From JASGDN01 sp049840815 (GTDB lineage Bacteria; Chloroflexota; Chloroflexia; Thermomicrobiales; UBA6265), in contig JASGJI010000019.1 of NCBI GenBank assembly GCA_049840815.1, forward strand, positions 62,001-126,000: 64,000 nt of DNA, given 5' to 3'. Positions 61,205 to 64,000 of this stretch are shown here, piece after piece; position 1 is the first letter of the stretch; every line of letters starts with the position of its first letter. Below the pieces are notes generated by a model, which saw nothing but the letters and a program-made list of their open reading frames with translations, was not told the DNA's origin and ran no database searches. Position numbers and translations under genes: made by a program.

Positions 61205-62991
61205 GTCCCTGGCGAATCATCCGTTCACTGGCCGGGGTCGCACCGGGCGTGTTTGTCACAACCGGCATCGGCATCCTCATGAGCATGTACGTGCTCACGC
61301 TGGTCCCGGGCCTGATCCTGCAGCGGTTATTCGACGACCTCTCGAATGGAGAAACCGCCGGGGCGAACGTCTGGACCCTGCTCGGATTGCTCGTAGCGGT
61401 GTCGGTGGCCCGCTCCTGCACACTCATGCTCTCGACGGCGGAATCGATCCTGCACATCCATCTCGAAGCTCTCATGCGCAGGAACGTGTTCCGGCGCATC
61501 CTCGCGCACCCAGGAGCGCGAGCGGTTCCCGTCTCCTCCGGGGAGGCCGTCAGCCGCCTCCGCGATGACATGAATGCCATCAGCATGTTCGTCAGCTGGA
61601 CCTTCGATCCAATCGGCCAGGTGCTGATGCTCGCGCTCTCGATCGTGATCCTGGCCCGCATCGATCCGCTGCTGACGCTCGGCGTCTTCCTGCCACTGCT
61701 GCTCACCATCGTGCTCATCGTGCGCATGGAAGAGCGGATCGTGCGCTTCCGGAAGGCGAACCAGGAAGCGATCGGCAACGTCACAGGGTTGCTGGGCGAG
61801 ATGTTCGGCGCGGTGCAGGCGGTGAAGGCCGCCGGCGCCGAGGAGCGCGTGATCGGCCACTTCCGCCAGATCAACGATGCCCGCCGCCGGGCGTCGATCA
61901 ACGATCTCGTCTTCAACGCCCTGCTGCAGACAATCTCCAGCAACCTCGCCAACATCGGCACCGGCATCCTCCTGCTGCTGGCGGCCAGCAAGCTGCGCAC
62001 GGGGGCGTTCACCGTGGGCGATTTCACCCTCTTCGTCTCGTACCTTGGTGGGCTCTCGGTCACCGCCGGCTTCATCGGCCAATACCTGGCGCAGTGGCGC
62101 CAGGTGCCTGTCTCCGTCGATCGCCTGACCGAGTTGCTGCACGGCGCACCGGCGGCGGATCTGATGACACACGGACCGACGTCTCTGCGCGGGCCGCTGC
62201 CCGAGTTGCCGCCGGCGCCAGCGCCTGCCAACCCTCCCCTGCAGACGCTGGCGGTGCGGAATCTCGGATACCGGTATCCCGAAACCGGGCGTGGCATCCA
62301 GGACATCTCGTTCACGCTCGAGCGCGGATCATTGACCGTCGTCACCGGGCGAATCGGGTCGGGGAAGACGACTCTGGCCCGCACCCTGCTCGGCCTGCTC
62401 ACGCCAGACACCGGAGAGGTGTGCTGGAATGGCGTCCGCGTGGAGCAACCGGATCGCTTCTTCGTGCCTCCCCACACTGCGTACCTGCCGCAGTGGCCCC
62501 GGCTCTTCAGCGAGTCGCTCCGCGATAACGTCCTGCTCGGCCTGCCGGAAGACGAGGTCGACCTGGATGCCGCGCTCTACGCGGCGGTCATGGAGCGCGA
62601 TATCGCATCACTGGAAGACGGGCTGGAGACGATGGTCGGCATCCGGGGCACGAAGCTCTCCGGCGGTCAGATCCAGCGGGCAGCGACGGCGCGGATGTTC
62701 GTGCGCCAGGCGGACCTGTATGTGCTGGACGACCTCTCCAGCGCACTCGATGTCGAGACGGAGCGGGTGCTCTGGGAGCGACTGGCATCCCATCCGGAGG
62801 TGACCGCGCTGGTGGTCTCGCATCGCCGGCCAGCATTGGAGCGGGCCGACCGGATCATCGTGCTGGACGAGGGCATGATGGTCGCCGAAGGGAATCTCGA
62901 GGATCTCCTGGTGACCTCCCCGGCCATGCGCATGCTTTGGCACGGCGAGGATGAGGCCGACGCCCAGTCGGAAACAGACATGCTCGCCTGA
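61201..62991 (+). CDS. Heterodimeric ABC exporter subunit B (non-catalytic Walker B, good signature)
   Basis: 596 aa: six membrane helices and an ATPase domain. Walker A is GRIGSGKTT, the signature LSGGQIQR is canonical, but Walker B reads LYVLDDLSSALD with Asp instead of the catalytic Glu; H-loop VVSHRR is kept. Together with subunit A this makes one complete site (A Walker + B signature) and one degenerate site (B Walker + A signature), as in BmrCD or TM287/288-type exporters. The substrate is unknown; drug or lipid export is the family norm. Confidence 0.92.
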   Translation: MSPWRIIRSLAGVAPGVFVTTGIGILMSMYVLTLVPGLILQRLFDDLSNGETAGANVWTLLGLLVAVSVARSCTLMLSTAESILHIHLEALMRRNVFRRILAHPGARAVPVSSGEAVSRLRDDMNAISMFVSWTFDPIGQVLMLALSIVILARIDPLLTLGVFLPLLLTIVLIVRMEERIVRFRKANQEAIGNVTGLLGEMFGAVQAVKAAGAEERVIGHFRQINDARRRASINDLVFNALLQTISSNLANIGTGILLLLAASKLRTGAFTVGDFTLFVSYLGGLSVTAGFIGQYLAQWRQVPVSVDRLTELLHGAPAADLMTHGPTSLRGPLPELPPAPAPANPPLQTLAVRNLGYRYPETGRGIQDISFTLERGSLTVVTGRIGSGKTTLARTLLGLLTPDTGEVCWNGVRVEQPDRFFVPPHTAYLPQWPRLFSESLRDNVLLGLPEDEVDLDAALYAAVMERDIASLEDGLETMVGIRGTKLSGGQIQRAATARMFVRQADLYVLDDLSSALDVETERVLWERLASHPEVTALVVSHRRPALERADRIIVLDEGMMVAEGNLEDLLVTSPAMRMLWHGEDEADAQSETDMLA

Positions 62992-63037
62992 TCCCGAATC
63001 CGGACAGCTCCTGATCGCATATCGGGCCGGTGACTAC

Positions 63038-63125
63038 GAGCGACCAGCAATAGGCGGTATCTCTCCTCGGAGATGCGGCCCTCGCAGCAGCGGGCGTCTC
63101 GCCCTATTGCCGGTCACCCTACGTC
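63038..63125. repeat. Dispersed palindromic repeat, short copy
   Basis: 63038-63082 matches 5217-5261 with few changes (GAGCGACCAGCAATAGGCGG, then TATCTCTCCTCGGAGATGCGGCCCT), and 63096-63125 matches the right end at 5341-5370 (GTCTCGCCCTATTGCCGGTC, then ACCCTA). The middle, which holds the 28-bp hairpin at 5.2 kb, is replaced by about 14 bp. It lies after the ABC pair, in the 180-bp gap before the last gene. Confidence 0.85.
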
Positions 63126-63171
63126 ATGCAATCCGGGTGATCCATTGAACAGGATTCGGGATGACACGCCG

Positions 63172-63933
63172 CTAGAGGGTGGTGGCGGTCTCCCGAGGCG
63201 TGCTTGAGGTCGGTCGCGACTCGACATCGATCACCGACGCCTCGTCGACCCCGTCCGGCACGGATTCCGTCGCCGCCGTGGCGGTCGATGCCTTGCCCTG
63301 CTGCTTCAGCACCTGCTCCGCCTCCAGCCCGGTCATCTGGCTCACGGTGCGCATGATATAGAGGATCGTGATCGTCATGGAGATCATGACCGGAATCGTG
63401 ATGACGGGAAAACTGAGCGCCGTCATCCGGCCGATCTCGCTGTTATAGGCCGAGGTCGAAGGGTCGCTCGTCACCACCACCTTCGCCAGGGTGAAGTTCA
63501 GCGTTGCGGAGAGCAGGAACGTGAATGCCAACAGATAGGTCGCGATGGCAGTCTTGCGCTCGTACTCATCGGCGTTGCCCCGTTCGGCGAGCGCCGCCTC
63601 GATCTTCTCGCGGTCCAGCACCTGGTTCAGGAACATCCGGGCGAGCGGTTTTCCGATCCACGCCGAGACCAGCACCGCCAGCGCCAGTGTGAACGGGACG
63701 GACGCCTCCTTGAACGCCACCCATTCCGGCGGCAGTTCCAGGATCTTGAAGCCACCGGTGAGCAGCACGCTGAAGATGCCGAGCCCCGACTGCCAACTGA
63801 TCTTGCGCTTCCGGACGATTTCGTAGATACCGAACCCGATCGGGAACGCCAGGGCGATGAGGAATGCCTGGAGCGATCCGAAGCGGGTCATGATGATGAC
63901 CGGGATCACGAGGTTGAAGAGCAGGTTGAGCAT
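63172..63933 (-). CDS. VC0807-like integral membrane protein
   Basis: 253 aa with about six membrane helices. The start (LLFNLVIPVIIMTRFGSLQAFLIALAFPIGFGIYEI) and the centre (WQSGLGIFSVLLTGGFKILELP, LLAFTFLLSATLNFTLAKVVV) resemble the VC0807/DUF3159-type family of unknown function. The soluble C-terminal tail is Thr/Ser/Glu-rich. Convergent with the ABC exporter pair across the repeat. Confidence 0.75.
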   Translation of the reverse strand: MLNLLFNLVIPVIIMTRFGSLQAFLIALAFPIGFGIYEIVRKRKISWQSGLGIFSVLLTGGFKILELPPEWVAFKEASVPFTLALAVLVSAWIGKPLARMFLNQVLDREKIEAALAERGNADEYERKTAIATYLLAFTFLLSATLNFTLAKVVVTSDPSTSAYNSEIGRMTALSFPVITIPVMISMTITILYIMRTVSQMTGLEAEQVLKQQGKASTATAATESVPDGVDEASVIDVESRPTSSTPRETATTL

Positions 63934-64000
63934 GAAAGGCGATCCTGTCGGGAGAAGGCAGGGGTGAGTCGGTAGCGTCCGGAACCGTGGCTCCAGGCGG

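Overview
The window is GC-rich bacterial chromosome, coding-dense on both strands. It most resembles Chloroflexota of the Thermomicrobia/Sphaerobacter type. Reasons: Pro/Thr-rich 'TPVASPVATP'-style linkers in secreted proteins, many GTG/TTG starts with strong Shine-Dalgarno sites, a TPP-riboswitch thiamine operon with a ThiS-ThiG fusion, and dispersed 'TCATCCCGAGC' repeats. This assignment is inference from gene style; no rRNA or tRNA gene was seen.

Layout. 1-5 kb: a cut histidine kinase and KdpE-like regulator, a 23-bp terminator hairpin, a small esterase pair, one CHAD domain split over two coupled cistrons, and a NimR-like AraC regulator. 5-11.5 kb: an ABC exporter, an S41-like secreted protein, a YtrA-type GntR/membrane-protein pair and a secreted nuclease. 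11.5-15.5 kb: TPP riboswitch with thiE and thiS-thiG, two paralogous PHA-granule-like small proteins and a LysE exporter. 15.5-21.7 kb: S10 peptidase-like protein, repeats, pncB, a siderophore-type binding protein, a nicotinamidase-like hydrolase and a DnaJ/zinc-ribbon protein. 21.9-28.2 kb: dxs, rsmG, a small ORF and a DUF402 protein in one minus-strand run, then a coiled-coil membrane protein and an iron-type alcohol dehydrogenase.

28.3-33.3 kb is a decayed island: a Type IIL (MmeI-like) restriction-methylation gene, a small membrane protein gene and a DUF3987 primase/helicase-like gene. All three are broken by many small indels, while the genes on either side are intact. The DUF3987 gene keeps a perfect LexA-type SOS box and ribosome binding site.

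33.5-36.6 kb: SRPBCC protein, acyltransferase and LacI regulator. 36.8-47.3 kb: a tightly overlapping five-gene operon (peptidase-MA-like protein lacking its zinc motif, Ser/Gly/Gln-rich membrane protein, DUF58, two large vWA membrane proteins) followed by CorA; no MoxR ATPase gene is present. 47.4-55.3 kb: hydrolase, macro-domain protein, ECF sigma factor with a propeller-like anti-sigma factor, a consensus parS site, a YihY-type membrane protein and small orphan genes. 55.4-64 kb: MntH with a promoter-overlapping palindrome, UspA, HemW, a heterodimeric ABC exporter whose sequence changes fall on one ATP site, a copy of a dispersed palindromic repeat also found at 5.2 kb, and a VC0807-like membrane protein.

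Most interesting signals: the parS site, the split CHAD domain, the ThiS-ThiG fusion with a buried Gly-Gly, the MoxR-less vWA operon with a pseudo-peptidase, and the SOS-boxed decayed island.
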